Below, in pieces: positions 1 through 7,712 of a stretch of DNA of 64,000 nt. The position numbers and the translations under genes are program-made. How positions within the stretch are numbered: position 1 is the first letter of the stretch; each line of letters opens with the position of its first letter. The notes beneath the pieces are model-generated. The model saw nothing but the letters and a program-made list of their open reading frames with translations, ran no database searches and was not told the DNA's origin. This stretch comes from an uncultured Oscillospiraceae bacterium (lineage in GTDB: Bacteria > Bacillota > Clostridia > Oscillospirales > Acutalibacteraceae), in assembly GCA_905193225.1 (NCBI GenBank), contig CAJJNV010000010.1, positions 1 through 64,000 on the forward strand, given 5' to 3'.

Positions 1-869
1 CCGAAGCCGGGGTCCTTAACTATCTGCACCGTATGTTTTTTGAGGTATTTTACCACCTGCTTATATTCGGGAATTTCCTTGCAGTCGTCCCGCATTAGCA
101 TTTTATCGAGCACATTAAAGTAGGCGTTGCGATAGCGGAACTCGGCATAAGGGAGCGCCTCGGGGCAAAGCTCCTTTACCTGTTTAACGCATTTATCGTA
201 TGCCTCGATAACATCGAGATCTCCCTTGCGAAATGGCTTTGTGGTAATGCTGTCTGCCCGGCGGAAATAGTAGTACATAGGCTTTGACGTAACGGCGGTC
301 TTTTCCACCCTTTTTAAAATTTGCGGAGTGAAAAACCCGTCCTCATAAAGCTTGCCTACCGGGAATCTCACATTCCCCACCGTCTGCCTTTTATAAAGCT
401 TGTTGCAGGCCGAGGGAATACCGTCTCCCCTTAACATATATTTATAGCTTTCGACCTTGTTAAGGTTAAATTCCTTTATTTCCTTAACCTGGGTGACCTC
501 TTTGCCCTCAAAGACGTCCATGGCCGAGCAAACGGCCAGATCGGCGTCGTTTTCGGTGATGAGGCGGTGAAGGGTCTCGAGCATTTTTTCGTCTATATAA
601 TCGTCCGAATCGACAAAGGAGATAAACTCCCCCGCCGAATGCTCGATACCGTAGTTTCGCGCGTCCGAAAGGCCGCCGTTTTGTTTGTGGAAAGCCTTTA
701 TGCGGCTGTCGGTCTGCTGAAAATCATCGCACATTTTTCCGCTTTTGTCGGTGGAACCGTCGTCTATGAGAAGTATTTCAAGGTCCTTGTATGTCTGCGC
801 GGCTATCGATTTAACACACCGCTCAAGATATTTTTCGACATTGTATACCGGAACGATAACGCTTATCAT
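1..869 (-). CDS. Glycosyltransferase family 2, partial (C-terminus beyond window)
   Basis: Inverting GT-A glycosyltransferase that would add a sugar from a nucleotide-sugar donor to a cell-surface polymer or lipid-linked precursor at the cytoplasmic face of the membrane. The start reads MISVIVPVYNVEKYLERC, followed by LLIDDGSTDKSG and, near residue 85, FVDSDD. These are the three hallmarks of the GT2 fold: donor-binding strand, DDGS and the metal-binding DxD. The frame is open to base 1, so about 289 residues are visible and the stop is missing. Its ATG overlaps the stop of the upstream epimerase (ATGA at 866-869), implying translational coupling in the LicD-cytidylyltransferase-epimerase operon. 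The acceptor and sugar cannot be told from sequence. Confidence 0.9.
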   Translation of the reverse strand, partial: MISVIVPVYNVEKYLERCVKSIAAQTYKDLEILLIDDGSTDKSGKMCDDFQQTDSRIKAFHKQNGGLSDARNYGIEHSAGEFISFVDSDDYIDEKMLETLHRLITENDADLAVCSAMDVFEGKEVTQVKEIKEFNLNKVESYKYMLRGDGIPSACNKLYKRQTVGNVRFPVGKLYEDGFFTPQILKRVEKTAVTSKPMYYYFRRADSITTKPFRKGDLDVIEAYDKCVKQVKELCPEALPYAEFRYRNAYFNVLDKMLMRDDCKEIPEYKQVVKYLKKHTVQIVKDPGF

Positions 870-1918
870 ACGCCTTCCTCCCTGAGTATTTTCAGGGTTC
901 TTTCAAGGCCGGATTTTATGTCAAACCTTGCTTTAAATCCCATTGCATTGATTTTGGCGGAATCGAGAAGAGCCTTTGTGGCCTTGGAATAGCCCTTTCG
1001 CTCCTGCTCGTCGGGCAGCTCGAAAACCACCTTTTTACCTGCGTTTTCGGCGAGTATGGCGGCGAGGTCTTTAAGCCTTATATCCGATCTTTCGTCTGCG
1101 ATGTTGTAGCTCTGTCCCTTTTCTCCCTTTAAAAGAAGGAATAAAAGTCCGTAAACCACATCTGCCGCATAGCAGTATGAAAAGAGCTGTGTTCCCTCGC
1201 TTTTAAGCACAATGTCCTCGTATGCGGCGGCTTTCTTTATGAACTGGGCAAGGGCCTTGCTGTCGGTTTTAAGCATGCTCGGACCGTAAACACGGCAAAT
1301 TCTCGGAATGACAATATCCATACCGTATTTTTCGATGTATGCCTGGCAAAGAGCCTCTCCCGCCCGTTTTCCTTCGGGGTAGCCCGCTCTAAGGGTGTTG
1401 CAGTCGATGTATCCGAGATAGCTTTCGGAAAATTTGTCGGTGTCTCCCCTGTTTTCGCCGTATATTTCGACGCTCGACAAAAAGACCGACCGCTTCGCTC
1501 CGCAAAGATTTGCATAATCAAGAGCGTTTTTTGTTCCCACAACGCCGGTCAGCACGGTGCCTATGGGGTCGGCGGCATAATCTCTCGGGTGTGTGTTGCT
1601 GGCGCAGTGGAACATATAGTCGAATTTTTCATGAAATTCGAGGGGATTATTTATATCTCCCTCAATAAATTTAAAATTGGGGTCATCGGAATATTTTTCA
1701 AACCTTGCCTTTGCGCGCCGGGCGTTTCTGGCAAGGGCAAGCACGGTTATACCGCTGCCATGCTTTTCGTTCCGATACATAAGCGCGTCGGCAAGCACGC
1801 TGCCTATCATTCCGGTGGCGCCGGTTATGAAAACCGTCGAGCCGTCGAGCTTTTCTATACCCTCAAGTGAATTTATATATTCAAGATCGTCGATATAATC
1901 CCTGTTTTCAATAAGCAT
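866..1918 (-). CDS. NAD-dependent epimerase/dehydratase (extended SDR)
   Basis: 350-residue short-chain dehydrogenase of the extended type, acting on a nucleotide-activated sugar in the cytoplasm. The Rossmann motif GATGMIG is near residue 33. The catalytic Tyr-Lys pair is in YPEGKRAGEAL near residue 180, with the partner Ser in SSVEIYGE upstream. Length is normal for dTDP/UDP/CDP-sugar 4,6-dehydratases and epimerases. It lies 12 nt after a cytidylyltransferase gene, so a CDP-linked substrate is plausible, but this is an inference from position. It could equally supply a UDP- or dTDP-sugar to the glycosyltransferase that follows. The start codon is supported by an adjacent purine-rich stretch. 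Confidence 0.85.
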   Translation of the reverse strand: MLIENRDYIDDLEYINSLEGIEKLDGSTVFITGATGMIGSVLADALMYRNEKHGSGITVLALARNARRAKARFEKYSDDPNFKFIEGDINNPLEFHEKFDYMFHCASNTHPRDYAADPIGTVLTGVVGTKNALDYANLCGAKRSVFLSSVEIYGENRGDTDKFSESYLGYIDCNTLRAGYPEGKRAGEALCQAYIEKYGMDIVIPRICRVYGPSMLKTDSKALAQFIKKAAAYEDIVLKSEGTQLFSYCYAADVVYGLLFLLLKGEKGQSYNIADERSDIRLKDLAAILAENAGKKVVFELPDEQERKGYSKATKALLDSAKINAMGFKARFDIKSGLERTLKILREEGV

Positions 1919-1930
1919 TTTATCTTGTCC

Positions 1931-2632
1931 TTACTTTTTCATTTTAAGCATGGCCTTAAAGACCTCAAGATCGTCGGGAGAGGTCAGTTTAAGGTTTTTG
2001 TCGCTTCCGGCGGCAAAATGGAGGGTTTCGCCCAGATCCACCATCATAGTATTTGTATAAGAGGAGCCGTAAATTCCGATTTCCTTTTCAAAAGCCTCGC
2101 GGTATCTTGCAAGAAGATTTCCGAATTTATAGGCCTGGGGTGTGGAAACGCGGCGCAAAGTCTCTCTGGGGATATACTGTGTGGTTGTCTCGCCGTTGTT
2201 TGTAACAAATATCTGCTCATTATACGGCAGCGAGGTAACGGCGTTGCCGTATTTCTGGCAGGTGACGATAACATCCGAAAGCACCTCTTCGTCAACCATC
2301 GGACGGATGCCGTCGTGAATTATGACAATGTCGTCGTCCTTGCAGATACCCTCTAAACTTTCAACGCCGTTGCGGATGGACTCCTGTCCCGTGGCACCGC
2401 CCTTAACGATGCTTTTAAGCTTGGTTATCCCGTTTTTCTCGGCATAGGATTTAAGGGTGTCCTGCCAACCGTCGATGCATACGCAGACAATATTGTCAAC
2501 AAGAGGATGTTTTTCAAAAACCTCGAGGGTGTAAATTATGACCGGCTTTCCGTCAAGCAGTATAAACTGCTTGGGAATATCCTGTCCCATTCTTACTCCC
2601 CGTCCGCCGGCAATTATAACAGCAGTGATCAT
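1931..2632 (-). CDS. IspD/TarI-family cytidylyltransferase
   Basis: 233-residue enzyme that transfers CMP from CTP to a sugar- or polyol-phosphate, releasing pyrophosphate. N-terminal nucleotide-binding segment IIAGGRGVRMGQDIPKQF matches the IspD/TarI signature, followed by KPVIIYTLEVF, GGATGQESIRNG and IIHDGIRP. The usual IspD motif is HDAARP; HDGIRP is nearer the ribitol-5-phosphate cytidylyltransferase (TarI) branch. The gene sits between licD (ATGA overlap at 2629-2632) and a sugar epimerase, not next to ispF. I therefore favour CDP-polyol synthesis for a surface polymer over isoprenoid MEP-pathway function. MEP-pathway IspD remains possible, since no other ispD is visible here. Confidence 0.85.
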   Translation of the reverse strand: MITAVIIAGGRGVRMGQDIPKQFILLDGKPVIIYTLEVFEKHPLVDNIVCVCIDGWQDTLKSYAEKNGITKLKSIVKGGATGQESIRNGVESLEGICKDDDIVIIHDGIRPMVDEEVLSDVIVTCQKYGNAVTSLPYNEQIFVTNNGETTTQYIPRETLRRVSTPQAYKFGNLLARYREAFEKEIGIYGSSYTNTMMVDLGETLHFAAGSDKNLKLTSPDDLEVFKAMLKMKK

Positions 2633-3504
2633 TTTTCTTCTCCCTTTCCGATGAGATAATATTTTCCCTTATAAATTTTATAGCTGTGTTCGCAATCGAG
2701 CTTTATGACATCGTGGTGAGCCACCTGTTTTTCCTTTGGCGGCAGCTTCATATAATCCCCAAAGGCAATTTTAAGATAGTCGTCATAGCCTACGGGAATG
2801 GGCATTTTGGTGTCCTCGAAATCCACGAACAAGGCTTTTTCAAATGCCGATTTCGGATATTTCTTTTTCATATATCCGGGGCCCGAGCAAAGCTCGGTTA
2901 TGCTGTCGCAATCGGCGATTTTGTACTTGGTCATCTTGCGCTCGGCACGCTTCCAGATCTTATATCTGATGTTTTTCCCCCTGAAAATTCCCAGCAGTAT
3001 TTTCGAGCCGACCGCCATAAGCCCGCCGTGCTTTTCGGGCACTGTCTGGGCGCAGAAAAGCGAATAAATGAGGGCATGAATGACCTGCCATTTTCTCGAA
3101 AGAGAGGAGCTCGGATACCCGTCGAGAGGAAGTATGTCAAGCACCACTCCGTGCACCATATCAAGATCCTGCTGATAGGGCTTTATGAGGGTGGTTTCGC
3201 TGTCTCTGATGGTTATAAAAAGATTTCGGTCGACGGTATCTTTACCGGGCTTTGAAAGCTTATATCGCTCCTGCTCATCGTTATTCCAAAGCTTATAAAG
3301 CTTTTCATAGTCGTCACGCGGCATAAAAAAGTCGAGATCGTCGTCCCAGGGGATAAAGCCCTTGTGCCGCACGGCACCGATACATCCCCCGCCGCAAAAA
3401 TAGCACATAAGCCCGTTTTCATTACAAAAATCGACAAAGTACTTTGCCATATCCATATTGATTTTATGAAGAGCAGCAAGCTCATCCTTTGTATATTCCG
3501 GCAT
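2629..3504 (-). CDS. LicD family phosphotransferase
   Basis: 291-residue member of the LicD/fukutin nucleotidyltransferase-fold family, which transfers phosphocholine, ribitol-phosphate or similar groups from a CDP donor to surface glycans. The defining motif GFIPWDDDLDFFMPRDDYEKL contains the metal-binding DDDLD near residue 57. Upstream, CYFCGGGCIGAVRHKG matches the family GT-xLGAxRH-like segment. It is the first gene of a four-gene operon; the next gene encodes the cytidylyltransferase that could make its CDP donor. No signal peptide, so cytoplasmic or membrane-peripheral. Start follows an AAAGGACG-type ribosome site. Donor identity is inferred, not shown. Confidence 0.9.
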   Translation of the reverse strand: MPEYTKDELAALHKINMDMAKYFVDFCNENGLMCYFCGGGCIGAVRHKGFIPWDDDLDFFMPRDDYEKLYKLWNNDEQERYKLSKPGKDTVDRNLFITIRDSETTLIKPYQQDLDMVHGVVLDILPLDGYPSSSLSRKWQVIHALIYSLFCAQTVPEKHGGLMAVGSKILLGIFRGKNIRYKIWKRAERKMTKYKIADCDSITELCSGPGYMKKKYPKSAFEKALFVDFEDTKMPIPVGYDDYLKIAFGDYMKLPPKEKQVAHHDVIKLDCEHSYKIYKGKYYLIGKGEEK

Positions 3505-3569
3505 ACTTTGGCCGTCCTTTCGTCCTTTGGCAAAAAGGTTTTTAAAAAGATGCTGTAATTATTCAATAG

Positions 3570-3598
3570 ATTATACCATATACCTCAGCAAAAAACAA
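3570..3598 (-). promoter_or_regulatory. Sigma-A promoter of the licD operon
   Basis: On the minus strand TTGTTT (3598-3593) and TATAAT (3575-3570) are separated by 17 bp. Transcription would begin near 3563 and enter licD at 3504. Confidence 0.65.
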
Positions 3599-3735
3599 CT
3601 TATATTTAATTTTTGTAACCTCTGTGTTTTAATCCGCCCGCATCTGCCCTTATGGGCTTTGCAAGTTCTTTTCTTGCTGCCTGAGACCTCGTGTGAAAAA
3701 AATTCTCAAAAAGTCAACAATCGGGTCAAAAACGC

Positions 3736-3764
3736 TTGACAACAACCGACGGATATGTTAATAT
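3736..3764 (+). promoter_or_regulatory. Sigma-A promoter of rpsF-ssb-rpsR
   Basis: Consensus TTGACA (3736-3741), 17-bp spacer and TAATAT (3759-3764). It precedes an approximately 80-nt leader ahead of rpsF, with no other gene on this strand. Confidence 0.8.
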
Positions 3765-3773
3765 AGCGTGTAT

Positions 3774-3801
3774 GCAGGTGAATTTAAATTTTAACGCCTG
3801 C
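3774..3801 (+). promoter_or_regulatory. Hairpin in rpsF 5' leader, possible S6:S18 autoregulatory element
   Basis: GCAGGTG (3774-3780) pairs with CGCCTGC (3795-3801) around a 14-nt A/T loop, immediately after the predicted transcription start. Leaders of rpsF operons in many bacteria bind the S6:S18 heterodimer to repress translation, and both proteins are encoded in this operon. I did not find a clear match to the published S6:S18 motif, so only the hairpin is observed and the function is inferred. Confidence 0.35.
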
Positions 3802-3852
3802 TCCTTGCTCCCGGTAAAAGGGGGCCTAATGACCAAAAGGAGGTGCTGACAA

Positions 3853-4134
3853 ATGTCAAAATACGAGGTAATGATGGTATTTTCCGTCAAGAACGGAGAG
3901 GATACCGCCAATGCATTGCTTGAGAAATTCAAGGCAATGATCGAGAAAAACGGCACAATCGACAACATCGATGTATGGGGTAAGCGCAGACTTGCCTATC
4001 TCATCGACGACGAGCCCGAGGGCTTCTATGCTGTTGTCAAATTCACCGCGCAGCCCGAGTTTCCCGCCGAGCTTGACCGTGTGTTCAAGATTACCGACGG
4101 CGTGCTTCGCACAATGATCACCAACATCGACTAA
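3853..4134 (+). CDS. rpsF: 30S ribosomal protein S6
   Basis: 93-residue small-subunit protein that pairs with S18 on the 16S rRNA central domain. Starts MSKYEVMMVFSVKNGED and carries WGKRRLAYLIDDEPEGFY, the conserved core of bS6. Length is standard for Bacillota. A strong AAAGGAGGTG ribosome site precedes the ATG. First gene of the classical rpsF-ssb-rpsR operon; 13 nt separate it from ssb. Confidence 0.97.
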   Translation: MSKYEVMMVFSVKNGEDTANALLEKFKAMIEKNGTIDNIDVWGKRRLAYLIDDEPEGFYAVVKFTAQPEFPAELDRVFKITDGVLRTMITNID

Positions 4135-4147
4135 GGAGGGGAATTTA

Positions 4148-4600
4148 ATGCTTAATTCCGTAATTATGATGGGCAGGCTCACCGACAATCCCGAGCTTCG
4201 CCAAACTCCCTCCGGCCGTTCGGTCTGTTCTTTCACCATCGCTGTCGAGCGTACCTTCAAGGCTCAGGGAGCCGAGCGCCAAACCGACTTCTTCGATGTA
4301 GTCGCATGGGGCTCATCGGCCGACTTTGCTTCAAAGTATTTCAACAAAGGTCAGCTGGTAGCTGTTCAGGGAAGAATGGAAACCCGTTCATACGAAGACC
4401 GAAACGGCGTGCGCCGCAAGGCGTTTAACATTGTCGCCGAAAACTTGCATTTTGCCGAGCCCAAGAGAGATTCCTATGCCGGAGGCGGTCAGCCCGCTCC
4501 CTCATATGAGGATCAGTCTCAGGCCACTCCCGCTTTTGAAAACAACGGGAACGACAGCTTCCGCGAGATAAGCGACGGCGACGACGATCTCCCCTTCTGA
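4148..4600 (+). CDS. ssb: Single-stranded DNA-binding protein
   Basis: 150-residue SSB. The OB fold covers about residues 1-105: LNSVIMMGRLTDNPELRQTP at the start, then FFDVVAWGSSADFASKYF and GRMETRSYEDRNGVRR. It coats ssDNA in replication, repair and recombination. A disordered Gly/Pro/Gln linker ends in the acidic tip DDDLPF, which docks partner proteins such as RecO, RecQ, PriA and Pol III chi in other bacteria. Position between rpsF and rpsR is the canonical one, linking SSB supply to ribosome synthesis. GGAGGGG precedes the ATG. Confidence 0.97.
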   Translation: MLNSVIMMGRLTDNPELRQTPSGRSVCSFTIAVERTFKAQGAERQTDFFDVVAWGSSADFASKYFNKGQLVAVQGRMETRSYEDRNGVRRKAFNIVAENLHFAEPKRDSYAGGGQPAPSYEDQSQATPAFENNGNDSFREISDGDDDLPF

Positions 4601-4678
4601 TTTTCGCAAAGCATTTTAAAAGGGCCGCCGAAACAGAGAACGGAGACAAAAAATTTATAATGTTAGGACTGAATATAA

Positions 4679-5032
4679 ATGGAAAACGAGAACATCGTTG
4701 AGACCAAGGCTGTTGAAACTGCCGAGGCCGCTGCTCCCGCCGAGGCAAAGCCCGAAAGAGCCGAGCGCCCCGAGAGAGCTGAGCGTCCCGAACGCCCCGA
4801 GCGTCCTATGCGCGGAAACCGCAAGGGCCGCAGAAAGGTTTGCAGTTTCTGCGTAGAGAAGGCTGAAACCATCGACTATAAGGATGTTGCTAAGCTCCGC
4901 AAGTATACTTCCGAGCGCGCAAAGATCCTTCCCCGCCGTGTGACCGGCACCTGTGCCCGTCACCAGAGAGCTCTGACCACCGCCATCAAGCGCGCACGTC
5001 ACGTTGCTCTTCTCCCCTACATCAGCGACTGA
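4679..5032 (+). CDS. rpsR: 30S ribosomal protein S18 with long N-terminal extension
   Basis: 117 residues, whereas bS18 is usually 70-85. The C-terminal part, from about residue 47, is an ordinary S18: KVCSFCVEKAETIDYKDVAKL, then YTSERAKILPRRVTGTC and HQRALTTAIKRARHVALLPY. The first 45 residues are a low-complexity Glu/Ala/Pro/Arg extension built from repeated ERAERP/ERPERP units, ending RGNRKGRR. Third gene of rpsF-ssb-rpsR, ending in a strong terminator. The upstream ATG is in frame after AGGA at about 10 nt. No internal ATG precedes the S18 core except the Met in ERPMRGNRKG, so a shorter product cannot be wholly excluded. Confidence 0.95.
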   Translation: MENENIVETKAVETAEAAAPAEAKPERAERPERAERPERPERPMRGNRKGRRKVCSFCVEKAETIDYKDVAKLRKYTSERAKILPRRVTGTCARHQRALTTAIKRARHVALLPYISD

Positions 5033-5086
5033 TATAGGTTTGACAATCGAACTTTAAAAGCCGATTTTAACCACCCTTAAGTTTTT

Positions 5087-5127
5087 AAAAACCCGTTTTC
5101 CCTCTTTTGCGAAAACGGGTTTTGTTT
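5087..5127 (+). terminator. Rho-independent terminator after rpsR
   Basis: AAAACCCGTTTTC (to 5100) pairs with GAAAACGGGTTTT (5111-5123), followed by GTTTT. It closes the rpsF operon. Confidence 0.85.
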
Positions 5128-5150
5128 TAATGATAAAATAACAATATACT
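5122..5150 (+). promoter_or_regulatory. Promoter of the SLOG-family gene
   Basis: TTGTTT (5122-5127), 17-bp spacer, TATACT (5145-5150). The -35 lies in the T tract of the preceding terminator, so the two elements share sequence. Confidence 0.55.
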
Positions 5151-5181
5151 TTTTTACAAATGTGAAAATAAGGAACCGTTT

Positions 5182-5706
5182 ATGAAAGAAAACACCTGCT
5201 GCTTCAGCGGTCACAGAAGCCTTTCCCATAGCGACACCGAAAAAATTTTAAAAGATCTTGAACAGATAATTTCAAGGCTTTTAACCCTCGGCATAACCGA
5301 CTTTTGCACCGGCGGTGCAAAAGGCTTCGACACGCTGGCCGCCGAAAAGGTTTTAAAGTTTAAAAAGACCAACAAAGATGTGCGGCTGCTGCTTTTTTTG
5401 CCCTGCAAAGAGCAGGCCGACAAATGGGATGAGAAGTCCCGTGATCGATATATGACCATTCTCGCCCTGGCCGACGAGGTAACATACGCCTGCGAGCATT
5501 ACACAAGCTATTGTATGAGCAAGCGCAACAGAATGCTGGTCGACAAAAGTTCGGTATGCATAACCTATCTGAAAAGAAAGACAGGCGGAACGGCCTACAC
5601 CGCCGATTATGCCAAAAAGCAGGGACTTGAAATATTCAATATTGCAGAGGATCGGGCTGATAAGCCCATTGTGCTGACAAAACAGCTTGAGATCGGAAAT
5701 ATGTGA
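5182..5706 (+). CDS. SLOG-superfamily protein, YpsA/DUF1273 type
   Basis: 174 residues. N-terminal CCFSGHRSL, then DFCTGGAKGFDTLAAEKVL and RNRMLVDKSSVCITYL, which together match the YpsA/DUF1273 branch of the SLOG (Rossmann-like, LOG/DprA-related) superfamily. These proteins are predicted to bind nucleotides or nucleotide-derived ligands. YpsA of B. subtilis affects cell division and stress responses, but the biochemical role is unsettled. The GGAKGFD loop is the probable ligand-binding site. Monocistronic: own promoter, AAGGAA ribosome site, and a hairpin downstream. No neighbouring gene clarifies its role. Confidence 0.75.
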   Translation: MKENTCCFSGHRSLSHSDTEKILKDLEQIISRLLTLGITDFCTGGAKGFDTLAAEKVLKFKKTNKDVRLLLFLPCKEQADKWDEKSRDRYMTILALADEVTYACEHYTSYCMSKRNRMLVDKSSVCITYLKRKTGGTAYTADYAKKQGLEIFNIAEDRADKPIVLTKQLEIGNM

Positions 5707-5794
5707 CTTTTAAAGGGCGACGATAAGACGCCCCCTTTAAAAACGGCACCGCACGGTGCATTTTATGTTCCATTGCTTTTATTTTAGCAAATTT

Positions 5795-5862
5795 AAAAGC
5801 CGCACCTTCGCAGAGGAGGATTTTCCCCCTGCCGAAAATGCGGCTTATTTTTTGCTTTTATA
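5795..5862. terminator. Hairpin between convergent genes
   Basis: AAAAGCCGCA (5795-5804) pairs with TGCGGCTT (5839-5846), followed on the plus strand by ATTTTTTGCTTTT. It can terminate the SLOG gene on the plus strand; the A-rich left flank could also serve the minus-strand glycosidase gene. Confidence 0.6.
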
Positions 5863-5913
5863 TTTGCTAAAAACGGTTGTTTTTCAACAATTTATAATCT
5901 GCAGGCACCGAGA

Positions 5914-7578
5914 TCAAATAATAATCTCCACCCCGTCGGGAGCCGAAAAGTTTATTTTCGGGCGGCCGTTTTTGTTTTCAATCGAAAGTTCAAGAACACC
6001 GTAAGGTGTGGGATAGCTTGCCTTTATGAATTTAAGATTGCCCATTTTGGGCTTTATCTCAATTTTCCTGCAGCCTGCGCCGATAATATGTATTCCCGCA
6101 ACCTGCTCCATAAGGAAAGGCACCGCGCCCGACGCCCATCCGTGGCAAAGACTGTGACGGAAGCCTTTATAGCAATAGTCTCCCCTATCGCCGTGTATAT
6201 CATCCTGTCCGTCCTTAGGAAGGTCGGTTATGCTGCCGGTATTTTTCGCCCAAAGGGGATCGTAATCCTCCCAGAAGGTGGTGGCGCCCCTTTGAAGCAT
6301 ACCGAGGCTGTATTTTTTAAGAATGTTAAGAGCCGATATCTCGTCGGTATCCGCAAGCTCCTTTAGGGTATAAAAAAGCAGGTATGAGGAAATGCCGTCG
6401 CTGCCGTTTTTCTTTATAACCTCGGCCGCCTGCTCCTTTTTCATAAGGCCTGCCGCCGACATAAACGCCGCTGTCTGTTTTTGTCCCTCGTGGTCTCCGG
6501 GAATTTTTGAAATCTTTTCGGCCTTATTTCTGCAGATCTCACAAAGCCGGCTGTCGTTTAAAAATTCCGAAATGAGAGCGCCCTTTTCAAGGGCGATTTT
6601 AAGCAGCGCCCTTACCCCGCTTTTTTCCGAAAGCTCCTTTTGGTGGGTAGGCCAATCGAGAAAATAGTTTCCGACACTGTCGCTGCCGTCGTCATTTACC
6701 TTGCCGCAAAAAAGCCGCAAAAGCGAGAGGACATATTCCTTCTGCCCGGTTAAAAGACTGCTGTCACCCGAATAGAAGTAATAATCCCAGGCAATGATCA
6801 GCCACCACATAGAATATGACGCCATTCCGTTCATATAAAGCGGCAGCGGCGCCTGAGAACGGGCAAATTCAAGGCTTTTATTGATTAAGCCGAGAGGCCC
6901 GAAAACCGTCCGTGCCGTCAGCATTTCGGGGTGCATATCACCTATCCACACAAGGCGGTCACGCTTTATGCCGTCCCACACCATATTCTGAAGATTGAGA
7001 TGGCAGGTATATGCGGCGGTATCGAATATGCGGTTGACGTCATCATCATCGCAGCAAAAGCTGCCCTTATATTCAAGCTCTCTGTATATAAATACCGCAG
7101 GAGCGGCCTTAATTGCGATTTTAGCCTTTGGCTCGGTAAGCTCGATCTTAACAAATCTAAAGCCGGTCTGACCCCATTCCTGATCGCTGTATGAAGGAAC
7201 GGGAATTTCAAAATCACGAACGGCATGGTCGTTGCAGGCACCCTTTTGCCCGATCAAAGACATAGCCTCACACAGTGATTCTCCGAAGGTCAGCCGCACC
7301 TTAGGATAGGCCGTAATTTCCGAAACAAAGTTTAAAAGCCTGATTCCTCCGTGAAGCTCCTTTCCGAAATCCAGCACCACAAAGGCGTTTTGCCCGTCTC
7401 CGTCGTTGGAAAGCTCGGTCACATCGGTTTCGTTAAGGCCGATCTGGAGGGTCTTTGCCTTAAGAAGGGCCTCGGGATTTTTAACATTTCCTCCAAGGCC
7501 GGCGATTTTTTCGGGCAATATGTATTTTCTTACCCGCTCGTCCTTTTCCAAAAAATCAAAACTGTCTATTATACTCAT
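5914..7578 (-). CDS. Alpha-L-rhamnosidase-like glycoside hydrolase (GH78 type)
   Basis: 554-residue protein with the GH78 signature WDGIKRDRLVWIGDMHPE near residue 205. The Asp/Arg-rich DGxKRDR-W-GD block carries the general acid region. A later HSLCHGWASG matches the conserved His-x-Trp segment before the C-terminal beta-sandwich. An N-terminal beta-rich region (LDFGKELHGGIRLL) resembles the accessory domain of the family. The enzyme would release terminal L-rhamnose, or a related deoxy sugar, from plant or microbial glycans. No signal peptide, so it probably acts on imported oligosaccharides. It is shorter than many GH78 enzymes (often 700-1000 residues). Monocistronic between hairpins; substrate unknown. 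Confidence 0.75.
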   Translation of the reverse strand: MSIIDSFDFLEKDERVRKYILPEKIAGLGGNVKNPEALLKAKTLQIGLNETDVTELSNDGDGQNAFVVLDFGKELHGGIRLLNFVSEITAYPKVRLTFGESLCEAMSLIGQKGACNDHAVRDFEIPVPSYSDQEWGQTGFRFVKIELTEPKAKIAIKAAPAVFIYRELEYKGSFCCDDDDVNRIFDTAAYTCHLNLQNMVWDGIKRDRLVWIGDMHPEMLTARTVFGPLGLINKSLEFARSQAPLPLYMNGMASYSMWWLIIAWDYYFYSGDSSLLTGQKEYVLSLLRLFCGKVNDDGSDSVGNYFLDWPTHQKELSEKSGVRALLKIALEKGALISEFLNDSRLCEICRNKAEKISKIPGDHEGQKQTAAFMSAAGLMKKEQAAEVIKKNGSDGISSYLLFYTLKELADTDEISALNILKKYSLGMLQRGATTFWEDYDPLWAKNTGSITDLPKDGQDDIHGDRGDYCYKGFRHSLCHGWASGAVPFLMEQVAGIHIIGAGCRKIEIKPKMGNLKFIKASYPTPYGVLELSIENKNGRPKINFSAPDGVEIII

Positions 7579-7651
7579 AGTTTTTCCCTTAAAATTTTGA
7601 TAAACCTTTATCTTTAATAACGCGGGCCTGTTTGACGCGAGCCCACAGCTT

Positions 7652-7688
7652 TAAAAAAACCGCCGTGGTAGCCCCGCGGCGGTTTTTG
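7652..7688 (-). terminator. Rho-independent terminator after gap
   Basis: On the minus strand AAACCGCCG, an 11-nt loop and CGGCGGTTTTTTT form a GC-rich stem with a T run, 25 nt past the gap stop. Confidence 0.85.
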
Positions 7689-7712
7689 TTACAAAAGCAT
7701 CTCAGGCTTAAA

